NCBI GenBank assembly: GCA_049306095.1
Contig: JBAQPU010000018.1
Span: 1-64,000 of the forward strand
Direction: 5' to 3'
DNA: 64,000 nt
Source: UBA2336 sp049306095
GTDB lineage: Bacteria > Bacteroidota > Bacteroidia > Cytophagales > Cyclobacteriaceae
Shown here one piece after another: positions 52,319 through 62,100 of the stretch. The first letter of the stretch is position 1. Every line of letters begins with the position of its first letter. The notes below the pieces were generated by a model that was not told the DNA's origin, searched no databases, and was given only the letters and a program-made list of their open reading frames with translations. Both the position numbers and the translations under genes were made by a program.

Positions 52319-53614
52319 CTAAAAAGCTTTTGCCATAGCTTCCTGAACCGGTGAAGGAATGGCATCAAGTTGCAATTTTACCTGCTCCTTCTTGTGCTGA
52401 TAGGCCTCTGCAAATTCAGTTTTAATGGGTTGGGACGGAGGAAGCTCTACCCGTAATGCATCTACTTGCTTACCATTTTTCCAGAACCGATAACACAAAT
52501 GCGGACCGGTGGCCAGGCCGGTACTTCCTACATAGCCAATGCGCTGACCCTGGCGAACGCGCATTCCGGCATGAATCCCCGGCTCGATGCGCGACATGTG
52601 TAAATACTGAGTAGTATAGGTTCCGTTGTGACGGATCTTCACATAATTTCCGTTGTTGGATTTATATTGCGCTTCTTCCACAATTCCATCACCCACCGAG
52701 CGAATTGGGGTTCCGGTTGCCGCGGCAAAGTCGGTGCCCAGGTGTGGTTTAAAAATTTTTTGAACCGGATGAAATCTTCTGCCCGTGTAACGCGAACTGA
52801 TGCGTGTAAACTCAATCGGATATTTTAAGAGCGCCTTCCGCAAACTTTTTCCATGGTCATCGAAATAATCTTTACCCCCTCCCTGATCAAAGGGGATGGC
52901 ATAATAGGGACTTGAAAAATGCTCAAAATAAATTCCTTTGATCTCTCCTATGCCGATGGGTCGGCCTTCCACCTGAATTTCTTCATATACCAATTTGAAT
53001 ACATCGCCCTTTTGAAGGCGCTGAAAATCGACCTGCCAGGCAAATACATCCACAAATTTATTGGTCAGTTCATGCGAAATACCCATTTCATTTATGGTTT
53101 GTGATAAAGAAGACAGAATGATGCCGGCTATGCTCTTTTCCTCAACCACCACTTCGCGTTTACAAACGTCTACATGAAGGGTATCATCGAATGTAAACAC
53201 GACATAATCGATTGGGTTGGGTTCATAAATAATTGCCTTGGCTGTTTTAAGGGAATCTGTTTGACAGATCACCGTATATTTTTTATCCACCGCTACTTTC
53301 CGTACATCAAACAACTTTCGTGGAACTGCTGAAACCTGGTTAACATACTTGACAGGAACATTATAGGACATGAGGATGTCGGCCAAAAACTGATTTTTCT
53401 TTACTTTATCTTCAACCACCGCCAACCCATCGACATCAATACCAAAAACTGTTTTGGGGTCTCTTACTTCAATGCTAATAGGAGTGTAACCGTACGAGTT
53501 GGTGATCGGTTGCTCATCCCGAACAGGCTGATGTTCGTTAAACGCTAGTGAACCTGCTGCGACTGCGCAGAAAGAGAAAAAGCCAACCCAATGTTTTTGC
53601 ATGACCCGGATCAT
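52319..53614 (-). CDS. M23 peptidase with altered zinc motif
   Basis: The 431-residue protein has an N-terminal hydrophobic segment (about 9-25; Met5 is an equally good start), a LysM/opacity-like middle region (about 75-260) and a C-terminal M23 domain (about 285-400). The first zinc ligands are present (His291 and Asp295 in HLGTD) and the catalytic His372 is present, but the HxH pair reads HLC, with Cys374 in place of the last zinc ligand. Cys can bind zinc, so activity is possible. An exact -7 box lies upstream (53682-53689). Confidence 0.88.
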   Translation of the reverse strand: MIRVMQKHWVGFFSFCAVAAGSLAFNEHQPVRDEQPITNSYGYTPISIEVRDPKTVFGIDVDGLAVVEDKVKKNQFLADILMSYNVPVKYVNQVSAVPRKLFDVRKVAVDKKYTVICQTDSLKTAKAIIYEPNPIDYVVFTFDDTLHVDVCKREVVVEEKSIAGIILSSLSQTINEMGISHELTNKFVDVFAWQVDFQRLQKGDVFKLVYEEIQVEGRPIGIGEIKGIYFEHFSSPYYAIPFDQGGGKDYFDDHGKSLRKALLKYPIEFTRISSRYTGRRFHPVQKIFKPHLGTDFAAATGTPIRSVGDGIVEEAQYKSNNGNYVKIRHNGTYTTQYLHMSRIEPGIHAGMRVRQGQRIGYVGSTGLATGPHLCYRFWKNGKQVDALRVELPPSQPIKTEFAEAYQHKKEQVKLQLDAIPSPVQEAMAKAF

Positions 53615-53681
53615 TTACTGTTGCGCTAAAAAATAGTGGCCTCATAAAAAATACACTATTAAAAAACTGCCACACGCACTT

Positions 53682-53689
53682 CAAATATA
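53682..53689 (-). promoter_or_regulatory. Predicted -7 box upstream of the M23 gene
   Basis: The minus strand reads TATATTTG, an exact TAnnTTTG match, 68 to 80 bases upstream of the possible start codons. The 156-base gap holding it otherwise shows only AT-rich sequence. Confidence 0.35.
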
Positions 53690-53770
53690 GGCAATTCCAT
53701 GTAATTAGAAGTTATTTCAAAAATCCGGCTTGCGCTTAGCCGGAAGTCATCCTGAAAAAAGTACAAGTCA

Positions 53771-55891
53771 TTAGTTTTTGTAAAGCTCTTTAAACTTCGC
53801 TTTTCCCTGCTCCAGGAATCTCACAAAGTCTTCAACGCTGCGATTATAACCATACGGCCATGCCAGTACGCGCTCATCGGTACCTAATAAAACATAAAAG
53901 GGCTGCGCGTTATTGTCCAGGTTCGTGATTTGCAAGTCGGCATTTTGTTTACCAATTGTTTTCTTCAGCTTGCCGTCATACGTTGATGTGAACCATTCCG
54001 ATTCAGGTAATTCTGTTTTATCATCGACATATAACGCTACTATTACAAAATCATTTTTCAATCGCTCGAGTACGGCAGGGTCGCTCCACACTACGGCTTC
54101 CATTTCGCGGCAGTTCGTACAGCCATGACCAGTGAAGTCGATGAACAGCGGTTTATTTTGTTCACGTGCGCATTTCAATGCCTGCTCATAATCAAAGTAG
54201 CCTTTTAAGCCATGCGGCAAGTGAAGGAAATCGGCATACTTTGGTTGCTCACAAATTTCATTGGATCGTGTGTTTCGGGTAAGGGTTACCAGATCAAAAT
54301 CGTTTGTATGCTGAGGAGGCAGGTAACCGGCCAATGCTTTTAGAGGAGCTCCCCATAAACCCGGAATTAAATAAACTACAAAAGAGAAAACTCCGATAGC
54401 CAATAACAAACGGGTTACCGGTACTTTCTCCAAAACGCTGTCGTGTGGTAATCGAATTTTGCCCAGCAAATAAAACCCGAGCAATGAAAAGATCACCACC
54501 CACAAGGCAATGTTTACATCACGATCTAACAACCCCCAATGATAGGCCTGATCGGCAATGCTGAAAAATTTCAATGCAAGGGCCAGTTCCAGAAATCCTA
54601 ACGTGACTTTCACAGAATTAAGCCATCCTCCCGACTTGGGCATGCTCTTGATCAGTTCGGGAAAGAATGCAAAAAATGCGAAAGGCAACGCAAACGCAAA
54701 GGAGTAGGAGAACATCATCAAAATCGGTTTCAAAATCTGGCCTCCGGCCGAAAGGGCCAGTACGCTGCCAACAATGGGTACCGTACAACTGAATGAAATC
54801 AACACCAATGTAAAGGCCATGAAGAATACTCCTAACAATCCTCCTTTCTCAGCCTGTTGGTCAACCTTGTTAACCAGTTGATGAGGTGCCGTGATCTCAA
54901 AAAGACCAAAGAAGGAAAGCGCAAAAATCAGGAAGACTGCAAAGATGAAAAGGTTGAGCGCCCAGTTGGTTGCTAACGCGTTTAATCCTTCGGGACCCAG
55001 TATGATGGCAAACAACGTTCCGGCTGATGAATACAGAACAATAATGGACAAGCCGAAAATAATCGCCCTTTTTATTCCCTCTCTTTTTGTTTGGGTGTCC
55101 TTCAGGAAGAACGTTACCGTCATCGGGATCATCGGGAAAACACACGGTGTTATCAACGATGCCAGGCCGGCAACAAACGCCAGCACGAGCAACGACCAGA
55201 ACGACTCATTACCAAAGGTCGATTCGCCTTCCAAAATTGCCGGGTCGAGAACCGGCCCGTTTATTTCGCTACTTTCTTTTTTCTGAACAGCCTGTATTTC
55301 TTTTTGAAGCGTGTCGGTGGATGTTACAGCAGGAACAACAACCGGTTTTTCCTGTACTTTTTTCGCTTCTTTTACCTCCGCTTTTCCGGAAGAGCCGGTT
55401 ACTGCGATGTCTTCAAATAAAAATTCTCCATCAAAAGGAATACATTTTCCGTCTACCTCGGTGCACACTTGCCCCTCGTAGGTTCCGCTCAGTTTTAGAT
55501 TGGCGGAGAGAACTTTTATTTTTTGCCTGAACTCTGCCTTGTTTTTGAAATACTTGACTTCACAACCAAAGGCTTCGTCTATTTTCTTTTTAGGGTCAAT
55601 CGCCCTCACCGATCCGACTAATTTAAAACCCGGATCGGGGGTGAGCGTAATTGTTGTTAACAGCGGGCCACACTCCGGATCAAAATCGTTGGAGTACATG
55701 TACCAGTTCTGATCAATGGTTGCCTTAAAGACAAGGTCAATTTCATCACCAACCTTTACCGATGTGGCGGATGCCTCCCAACTCCACGTGGCCGGTTTGA
55801 GTATCTGTGCAAATGATGAAAAAGAAATGATGAAGAAGAGAGCGGTCTTACATGCTTTAGTCCAATTCATAGGAAAATTCATTGAAGCCAC
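53771..55891 (-). CDS. dsbD: Thiol:disulfide interchange protein DsbD
   Basis: DsbD moves electrons from cytoplasmic thioredoxin to periplasmic thiol enzymes. The 706-residue protein has a signal peptide (about 8-28), an N-terminal DsbD-alpha domain with a Cys pair in CTEVDGKC, eight membrane helices (about 230-520) with the exchange cysteines in TPCVFP and FSCTVP, and a C-terminal thioredoxin domain with CTNC. All three Cys pairs are present. Starts at Met4 or Met8 are equally possible. Confidence 0.94.
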   Translation of the reverse strand: MASMNFPMNWTKACKTALFFIISFSSFAQILKPATWSWEASATSVKVGDEIDLVFKATIDQNWYMYSNDFDPECGPLLTTITLTPDPGFKLVGSVRAIDPKKKIDEAFGCEVKYFKNKAEFRQKIKVLSANLKLSGTYEGQVCTEVDGKCIPFDGEFLFEDIAVTGSSGKAEVKEAKKVQEKPVVVPAVTSTDTLQKEIQAVQKKESSEINGPVLDPAILEGESTFGNESFWSLLVLAFVAGLASLITPCVFPMIPMTVTFFLKDTQTKREGIKRAIIFGLSIIVLYSSAGTLFAIILGPEGLNALATNWALNLFIFAVFLIFALSFFGLFEITAPHQLVNKVDQQAEKGGLLGVFFMAFTLVLISFSCTVPIVGSVLALSAGGQILKPILMMFSYSFAFALPFAFFAFFPELIKSMPKSGGWLNSVKVTLGFLELALALKFFSIADQAYHWGLLDRDVNIALWVVIFSLLGFYLLGKIRLPHDSVLEKVPVTRLLLAIGVFSFVVYLIPGLWGAPLKALAGYLPPQHTNDFDLVTLTRNTRSNEICEQPKYADFLHLPHGLKGYFDYEQALKCAREQNKPLFIDFTGHGCTNCREMEAVVWSDPAVLERLKNDFVIVALYVDDKTELPESEWFTSTYDGKLKKTIGKQNADLQITNLDNNAQPFYVLLGTDERVLAWPYGYNRSVEDFVRFLEQGKAKFKELYKN

Positions 55892-55924
55892 AACGTAAAC
55901 TTTATAAAAATAGTTGAATTATCG

Positions 55925-56009
55925 GAAGAATAATGATGTGGTCTGTGAAGACACAGACCACGGATGTAGAAGAATAATGAAGTGGCCTGTGAGGACACAG
56001 GCCACGGAT
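55925..56009. repeat. Two tandem 41-base hairpin repeats with a compensatory change
   Basis: Units 55925-55965 and 55969-56009 share GAAGAATAATGA at the start and CACGGAT at the end. Each holds a 10-bp stem with a 4-base loop: GTGGTCTGTG/CACAGACCAC (55938-55961, loop AAGA) and GTGGCCTGTG/CACAGGCCAC (55982-56005, loop AGGA). The single stem difference changes T-A to C-G on both arms, so pairing is kept. A third half (CACAGACCAC) is at 56024-56033. They fill the gap between the M20 stop and the dsbD start. Confidence 0.85.
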
Positions 56010-56046
56010 AGAGTTTATACGTGCACAGACCACTTTTGACTTTTAC

Positions 56047-57405
56047 TTATGCTTTTGAAAAACATTTATAAAAAGCCGTAATGGTTTCAATGCCCATCAT
56101 AAAGTTCTTGATTCCATAGTGTTCGTTGGGTGAGTGGATGGCATCTGAATCCAATCCAAAGCCCATGAGTACGGTATCCAGTCCCAACTCCTTCTTAAAG
56201 AGTGCAACAATCGGAATGCTTCCTCCATCACGCGTTGGAATGGGCCGCTTACCCCAAACTTCCTGAAAGGCATCGCTGGCTGCCTGAAAAGCTTTTGAAT
56301 CGGTAGGCGTAACAGCAGCCTGCCCGCCATGAAGCGCGGTAACTTTTACCTTCACCGACTTGGGTGCTATGGATTGAAAATACTTCGTGAACAATTCTGT
56401 GATCTCGTTATTATCCTGATGTGGAACCAGTCGCATTGAAATTTTGGCATATGCTTTCGAGGGCAGAACTGTTTTTGCTCCCTCGCCAGTATAACCTCCC
56501 CAAATTCCGTTTACATCAAGCGTGGGTCGAATGCCCGTACGTTCTAAGGTTGTGTATCCTTTTTCTCCCTGCACCTCATCAATGCTTAATTCCTTTTTAT
56601 ACGACTCTATGTTAAAGGGTGCTTTATTCATGGCCTCACGTTCAGTAGCGCTAAGTTCCACCACTTTATCATAAAAACCCGGAATAGTAATATGGCCGTT
56701 TTCATCGTGCATCGAGGCGATCATTTTGCTCAGGATGTTGATGGGGTTGGCAACCGCTCCACCATACACACCCGAATGTAAATCACGGTTAGGGCCGGTT
56801 ACTTCTACTTCCATGTAACTCAATCCGCGCAAGCCCACAGTAATAGAAGGTGTATCTAATGAAATGATAGCCGTATCAGAGATTAAAATCACATCGGCCT
56901 TCAATTTTTCTTTATTCGCTGCCACAAAGGTTGCAAGATGCTCAGAGCCAACCTCCTCTTCTCCCTCGATCATAAATTTTACATTGCAGGTCATGGCATT
57001 GTGTTTCATCAATGCTTCAAAAGCCTTTACGTGCATGTACACCTGGCCTTTGTCATCGCATGAACCTCGCGCATAAATTTTTCCATCTTTCACAATCGGC
57101 TCGAACGGAGGAGAGTGCCACAAGTCCAGCGGATCGGGCGGCTGAACATCATAATGCCCATACACCAATACCGTAGGGAGTTTGGAATCAATTATTTTCT
57201 CGGCATACACAATGGGATGACCCGGTGTTTCGCACAGCTCAACCCTATCCACGCCTGCGGCTGCCAGTTTATCTTTGATAAATTCAGCCGCCTTTCGAAC
57301 ATCATTTTTTTTGGTGCTGTCTGCGCTTACCGATGGAATGCGCAGCAAGTCAAACAACTCATCTAAATAGCGTTGCTGATTTGCGGAAATATATTCTTTG
57401 ATCAT
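56047..57405 (-). CDS. M20 family dipeptidase
   Basis: The 452-residue zinc peptidase has the metal-site segments GHYDVQPPDP, ARGSCDDKGQVYMHVKAFEA and MIEGEEEVGSEHL, a central dimerisation lid domain (about 200-330), and late DGGSIPIV and DAIHSPNEHYG segments. No signal peptide is seen, so it should act in the cytoplasm on dipeptides. The family also includes carnosinase- and PepV-like enzymes. It ends 42 bases before the hairpin repeats. Confidence 0.93.
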   Translation of the reverse strand: MIKEYISANQQRYLDELFDLLRIPSVSADSTKKNDVRKAAEFIKDKLAAAGVDRVELCETPGHPIVYAEKIIDSKLPTVLVYGHYDVQPPDPLDLWHSPPFEPIVKDGKIYARGSCDDKGQVYMHVKAFEALMKHNAMTCNVKFMIEGEEEVGSEHLATFVAANKEKLKADVILISDTAIISLDTPSITVGLRGLSYMEVEVTGPNRDLHSGVYGGAVANPINILSKMIASMHDENGHITIPGFYDKVVELSATEREAMNKAPFNIESYKKELSIDEVQGEKGYTTLERTGIRPTLDVNGIWGGYTGEGAKTVLPSKAYAKISMRLVPHQDNNEITELFTKYFQSIAPKSVKVKVTALHGGQAAVTPTDSKAFQAASDAFQEVWGKRPIPTRDGGSIPIVALFKKELGLDTVLMGFGLDSDAIHSPNEHYGIKNFMMGIETITAFYKCFSKA

Positions 57406-57565
57406 ACGTAAAATTTGGAAAGCAAATTAATGTGACTCTCCAACGGAATCAAAGCTAATTCAGTTTTAACTTCAAAATGATTGTTTCTTTCAACCCTTCA
57501 GGGTTCCTGATCTTCCCGTTTGTCTCTCCGCCTGCCACTGATTCTGAAAGATTTCACCGATTCCT

Positions 57566-59017
57566 CTACCGGCTGATCTTATATACCAACGCTACCGTAA
57601 GGCTGGGTATAATAGCGTGGCGGGCATACCAGGCATCCAACTCCTGATTTACGTCCTGACTGAAGGAGTCGACCTCGCGGTTTTCGGAGGTCACTTTTGT
57701 GAACGAATCAATGTTCTTGCTGATTCCCGCTTCAGCATCTATTTCAAATTTTGAATTTTTCAATGCGAATCTTCTACCATACAACATGCCTACCTGTGAC
57801 AGGTTCGATTGAATGTTAACGCTTTTCTCAATAATGGTTGGCCTTCCGGGCTTTACTGCCAACAGATTAATATCAGTATTGAATTGCGATTCATAAGCAG
57901 ATGCCGGGCTCTCGCCACTGCTCAGGTTTATTTGCTGATAAAAAACTCCTACATAACTCTTCCCAAAATTATAATTCAGGCCTCCTTCAATGACCACACC
58001 GCGCTTAAACGATTTTTCAATCATGTTGATGATCTCCTGATCGTTGCCGAAGGCTTTAAAAGTCTCCATCATCAGGGTACTGTTTGAATCACGCAACATC
58101 CCGGCCTGTAACGAGAGTGAAAACCGGTAGCTGAGTGCCGCTTCAAACCCAACCCCCAGCTGAACCGGCACTTCCGCCAGCAATTTAACTCTTCCCAATG
58201 TGGAGGGGGCAACACTTCTGTTGGGCGATCCGTTTCCGGCCATCACCACCCGTGTAGTATCGTACGAAATTTTTGATGTGTCTCGCAAAAAATAAAAATC
58301 ACCCTTCAGTGAGGTCGACTCCCAGGGTGTTTGCGATTTCTCCGTTTTGTCTTCCACTTCAATTCGCACCCGCTTAAAAAATTGTTCAACGGTAATGTTA
58401 GGTGTGTGAATGTGTTTCAGCAAAGCGCTGGTATACAACCCATGATCACCTTCACCGTCAGAGGCAACACTTCCGGGGGAAGTCGCATACGCGATCAACG
58501 AACCGGACGGGGCATTCATAAAGGCGAGGCCTCCACCCTCGGTACTTCTTGTCCAGCTTCTTTCAAACGGATTATTGCGGCAGGCATCTAAAATCATTAG
58601 GTTCACTTTCGCTTTTGCGCTTTCCATAAAGGCCAGCACCCGTTCAGCGGCCACACAGTCATATTCAATTTGCTGCGCAATTTTTAAATCGGCATCCACG
58701 GGCACCAGGTAGTTTCTTCCCTTTAGCTGGATACCATGGCCCGCATAATAAAACAACCCAACATCGTACCCGTGCAGGCGCATACCAAAATCATCAATGG
58801 CTTTTTTCAACTGTGAAAGAGAAAGGTTTTCTTTTACGATGGTCTCAAACCCTAATGAGCGCAACGCCTGATCAATGGCGCGGGCATCCTGGATTGGATT
58901 TTTAAGGGCTGCACCATCCGTGTAGGAGGCATTCCCAACAATGAGCGCAAGCTTTTTTTCCTGAGAAATTCCCTGCAGTGTTCCCAACACGAGCAGGAGA
59001 AAGAACATCCTTTTCAT
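57566..59017 (-). CDS. Exported caspase-like protease fused to a predicted outer-membrane barrel
   Basis: The 483-residue protein has a signal peptide (about 1-19), a C14 caspase-like domain (about 22-240) with the dyad His94 (YAGHG) and Cys146 (ILDACRNNPF), and a linker (245-275) leading to a C-terminal region of about 200 residues made of alternating strands (VQLGVGFEAALSYRFSLSLQ, RGVVIEGGLNYNFGKSYVGV, ending VALVYKISR), which looks like an 8- to 10-strand outer-membrane barrel. The caspase would thus lie in the periplasm or on the surface, held at the outer membrane. Substrates are unknown. Confidence 0.85.
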   Translation of the reverse strand: MKRMFFLLLVLGTLQGISQEKKLALIVGNASYTDGAALKNPIQDARAIDQALRSLGFETIVKENLSLSQLKKAIDDFGMRLHGYDVGLFYYAGHGIQLKGRNYLVPVDADLKIAQQIEYDCVAAERVLAFMESAKAKVNLMILDACRNNPFERSWTRSTEGGGLAFMNAPSGSLIAYATSPGSVASDGEGDHGLYTSALLKHIHTPNITVEQFFKRVRIEVEDKTEKSQTPWESTSLKGDFYFLRDTSKISYDTTRVVMAGNGSPNRSVAPSTLGRVKLLAEVPVQLGVGFEAALSYRFSLSLQAGMLRDSNSTLMMETFKAFGNDQEIINMIEKSFKRGVVIEGGLNYNFGKSYVGVFYQQINLSSGESPASAYESQFNTDINLLAVKPGRPTIIEKSVNIQSNLSQVGMLYGRRFALKNSKFEIDAEAGISKNIDSFTKVTSENREVDSFSQDVNQELDAWYARHAIIPSLTVALVYKISR

Positions 59018-59112
59018 AACGGTTTGGGTTAACGGTAATTATTCCGTTTTCCGTTAGATGGAGTAACGTTGGGTTGGTTTAATCCTTTACCGAAGGATCA
59101 GGGTAAAAGGGG

Positions 59113-62100
59113 CTAAAACCCATCATCTTCCTCTTTTTTCTTTTCATCTTTCTCTTCCTTCTTCTTTGCAGAACCACTGCTGAGGTTGTACGGAACATCA
59201 ATATCGTAATATTCCTTGCGGAAGCGATTTATAAAAGCCAGCGTTTCTTCTTCGCTGCCGGGGATAAACACCATCTCACCCACTTTGGCTTTTCCTGAAT
59301 TTGTTTTTTTAGAAACCAGCGTATTAAAGTCATTATTAGAGGAATACATCAGCAGGCGATTATCTTCAAACCCGAAATAATACCACGAATCGGGCGAAGC
59401 TTTTACAAATACATTCAATACAGGACTGCCGTCTTCCTGATTTTTCTTGATCTCCATAAACCCTTCAAATGCTCCGTTAATATCATTCTTGCCAATGTTC
59501 GACAGCCCGAGTGATCCTTCACTATAAAATGCTTTCAGCTTTGGCGACCATTTCAAATTTACATTGGCGAATGTGAGCGGCCTGGCGGTTTCAGAAAGTG
59601 TTCCTAATGAAACATATCCCTGCTGGCTTCGGGTTTCATAATCTTTCGCCACCCGTTCGCCTACGATGTCGGCAATTTTATAAAGCAACTCGGTGCGGTC
59701 GCCCAGCCCTTCTTCAGCTCCTTCATTTTGAATCACCAGTTGAATGTCGCGGGCCATCAGGGTAAAGGCATCGGCAGCAACGGTTGTACCCACCATCACC
59801 AGTGAATTCATTTTAATTTCGTTGGTTTCCATATTACCCTGCCCTAATGCCGTTGCGGTAACGTTGAAATCTTTTGTGCCGTTGAAAATACTAACCGGCC
59901 CCTCAAAGCGCACTTGTGATGTTTCATCGTTATAGGCAAATACTTTCCCGGAAAGTTTGTTCCCTGCCGACTTCTCGCGGTCTTCAATTTTATATTCTTT
60001 GGTGAGCGCATCGTAATACAATGTGCCGCTTGGCAAAAAGAAATCATCGTCTCCTTCATTCTTATCGTTGAGGAATGAAATGTATAAGTCATTATCAAGC
60101 GAAGTAAAGTGAAGGCCGGCATCTACTTTCTTTCCTTCTTCTGAAACCGCATGGTCAAAATCAATCAGTACTTCCGGTTCATCTCCTGTTTGATGGTACC
60201 GAATCCAGGTGTTGTAGTTTTTGATTTTCTTGATGTCGAGTTTCACATAACCGGTCAATTGCAAAGCAGGTTTAGTGGCATACATGGTTAAATCGCCTTT
60301 GTAAAACATGCCCGCACCCAGTACCAGTTTTTCAGTTTCAACTACATTGCCCACCCCAACCGTTTGCATGGAGGCTGCTGATTTTCTTCGTTGCGATTTT
60401 CTCGATGACTCTGTTTCCACAACCGGTTCTAAATGGAAGTTGGTCATTTTGATGGCAAACGTATCGCTCAAAAAATTTACGTACTGATAGGTTGCGTATC
60501 CCGAAAATTCTTTTCGCGAAATAACATCCACTACCCCTTCGGTCAGGCGGTGATACCCATTCAGGGTATCCAAAATAATGGTGGTATTTTTCAATGTTCC
60601 GATTTTGGCGTTTTCCAAAATCAACACCTCGTTGTTCTCGGGGGTGATTTTCGCATCGGCTACAATGATGTACGGAATACCACTTACCCGCATCTCCTGT
60701 GTTTTCAGATCGTACACTGCTTTTTCGGCATTGAAGTTGAGTGAATCGAGATCTTTGCGTGTTGTATAGAAGTATGAGTTTTCAATTGGCACATCCGGAT
60801 TTTTGGTCATGGTGATTTTTTGGGTGGTTAAATCCCACCGCGCATTAGGAATGGATGTTCGGAATTGCGCAAACGGAAAATCAATGGCCGCCTCGCCTTC
60901 AATCTCGGGGCTGATATCGGCATAGTTTTGTGCCAGGTTAAATTTCACGCGCACATCGGTACCATCAATCAGCGGTTTTGTAGGATCCCCCGACTTAACA
61001 CTAAACCTGGAGTGGCGTGCTCCGAAATCTTTTGCCGAAAAATTCATTTCGCGCGAGCGAAGCTCGGTGCCACGTGTTTCCAGTTTCCCCATGCCTGAGA
61101 CTCCTTTCTTTGAAATGGTAATGGTTCCGGTAAGCTGTGCTGTAGAATCATAAAAATTAAAAGGAGCGGTTGTGTTGCGCAGTTTCATCTGATCCTGCTT
61201 GGGAAACCACTTCATCTGGTAATTGGGCAACGATGCCTGCGGAAAAATTACCGAACCAAATTGCTTCTCTTTGATGGTGGCGCGTGACCCCTTCGCAATT
61301 ACCGAATCAGGATAAAAGACAAAATCGTTGGAGTTAACCGTAGTGGCCAGGAAATCTATTTTCCCCGGAGAACGCAACCCGCGGTTATCGAGCGTAATTA
61401 CACCGTATAACCTGGCATCGCTCTTATATAATTGATACCCATCACGCGGGGTGGCGTGTTCGAAGCCCAACGACTTATCGGGCATGGTGTGCAGTTTATC
61501 TTTGAAGCTCGGGAACATGCCGCTTGACACAAACGTGCCCTCGAAGTTTAGCGAGGCGGGATCGGCATCGTTCAAGCTATCCAACTTAAACGGAGGAACG
61601 ACAAAAAACACCGAGCGATCGTACACACCGCCCAGCACTTCGGGCCGGTCGAAATAAATGACCCCTCCGGCTGCGGCATCCAGGCGCGGGTAATTGGGGA
61701 TTTTTAATTTCCCCGCTTTGTTATTCGGGCGATTGATGTACAGCGTGCCAGAAGTTTTAGCAGCCGTGCTCATTCCTCCTTCGGCAGCTGCTGCTGAATC
61801 GGCACCCACCATCGAATTGTTAATTTTTCTGCGCACCATTTGGCCGCGGGTGTTGCGCTCCATCGAATAGAAATTGATGGAATCAATGTGGTTCAGGCTA
61901 ATGAAGAAGCTGTCGTATTTTAGTGTAAAATCCTTTCCAGTAATTTCAAAGTTTCCTGCGGTGATGGTTCCGTCAAATTTAATATCGCGGTTTTGCAAAA
62001 TGGTAATCAGGGCGCTGTCGGGTTTAATAACCACATTCAACGAATCACTCACATTAAATTCTTCTACACCCCGCACCACCATGTTTCGCTTGGCAAAGCT

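Noticed and set aside
55925..56033. CRISPR array
   Set aside because: There are only two full units with a 3-base interval, so no spacers; these are hairpin repeats.
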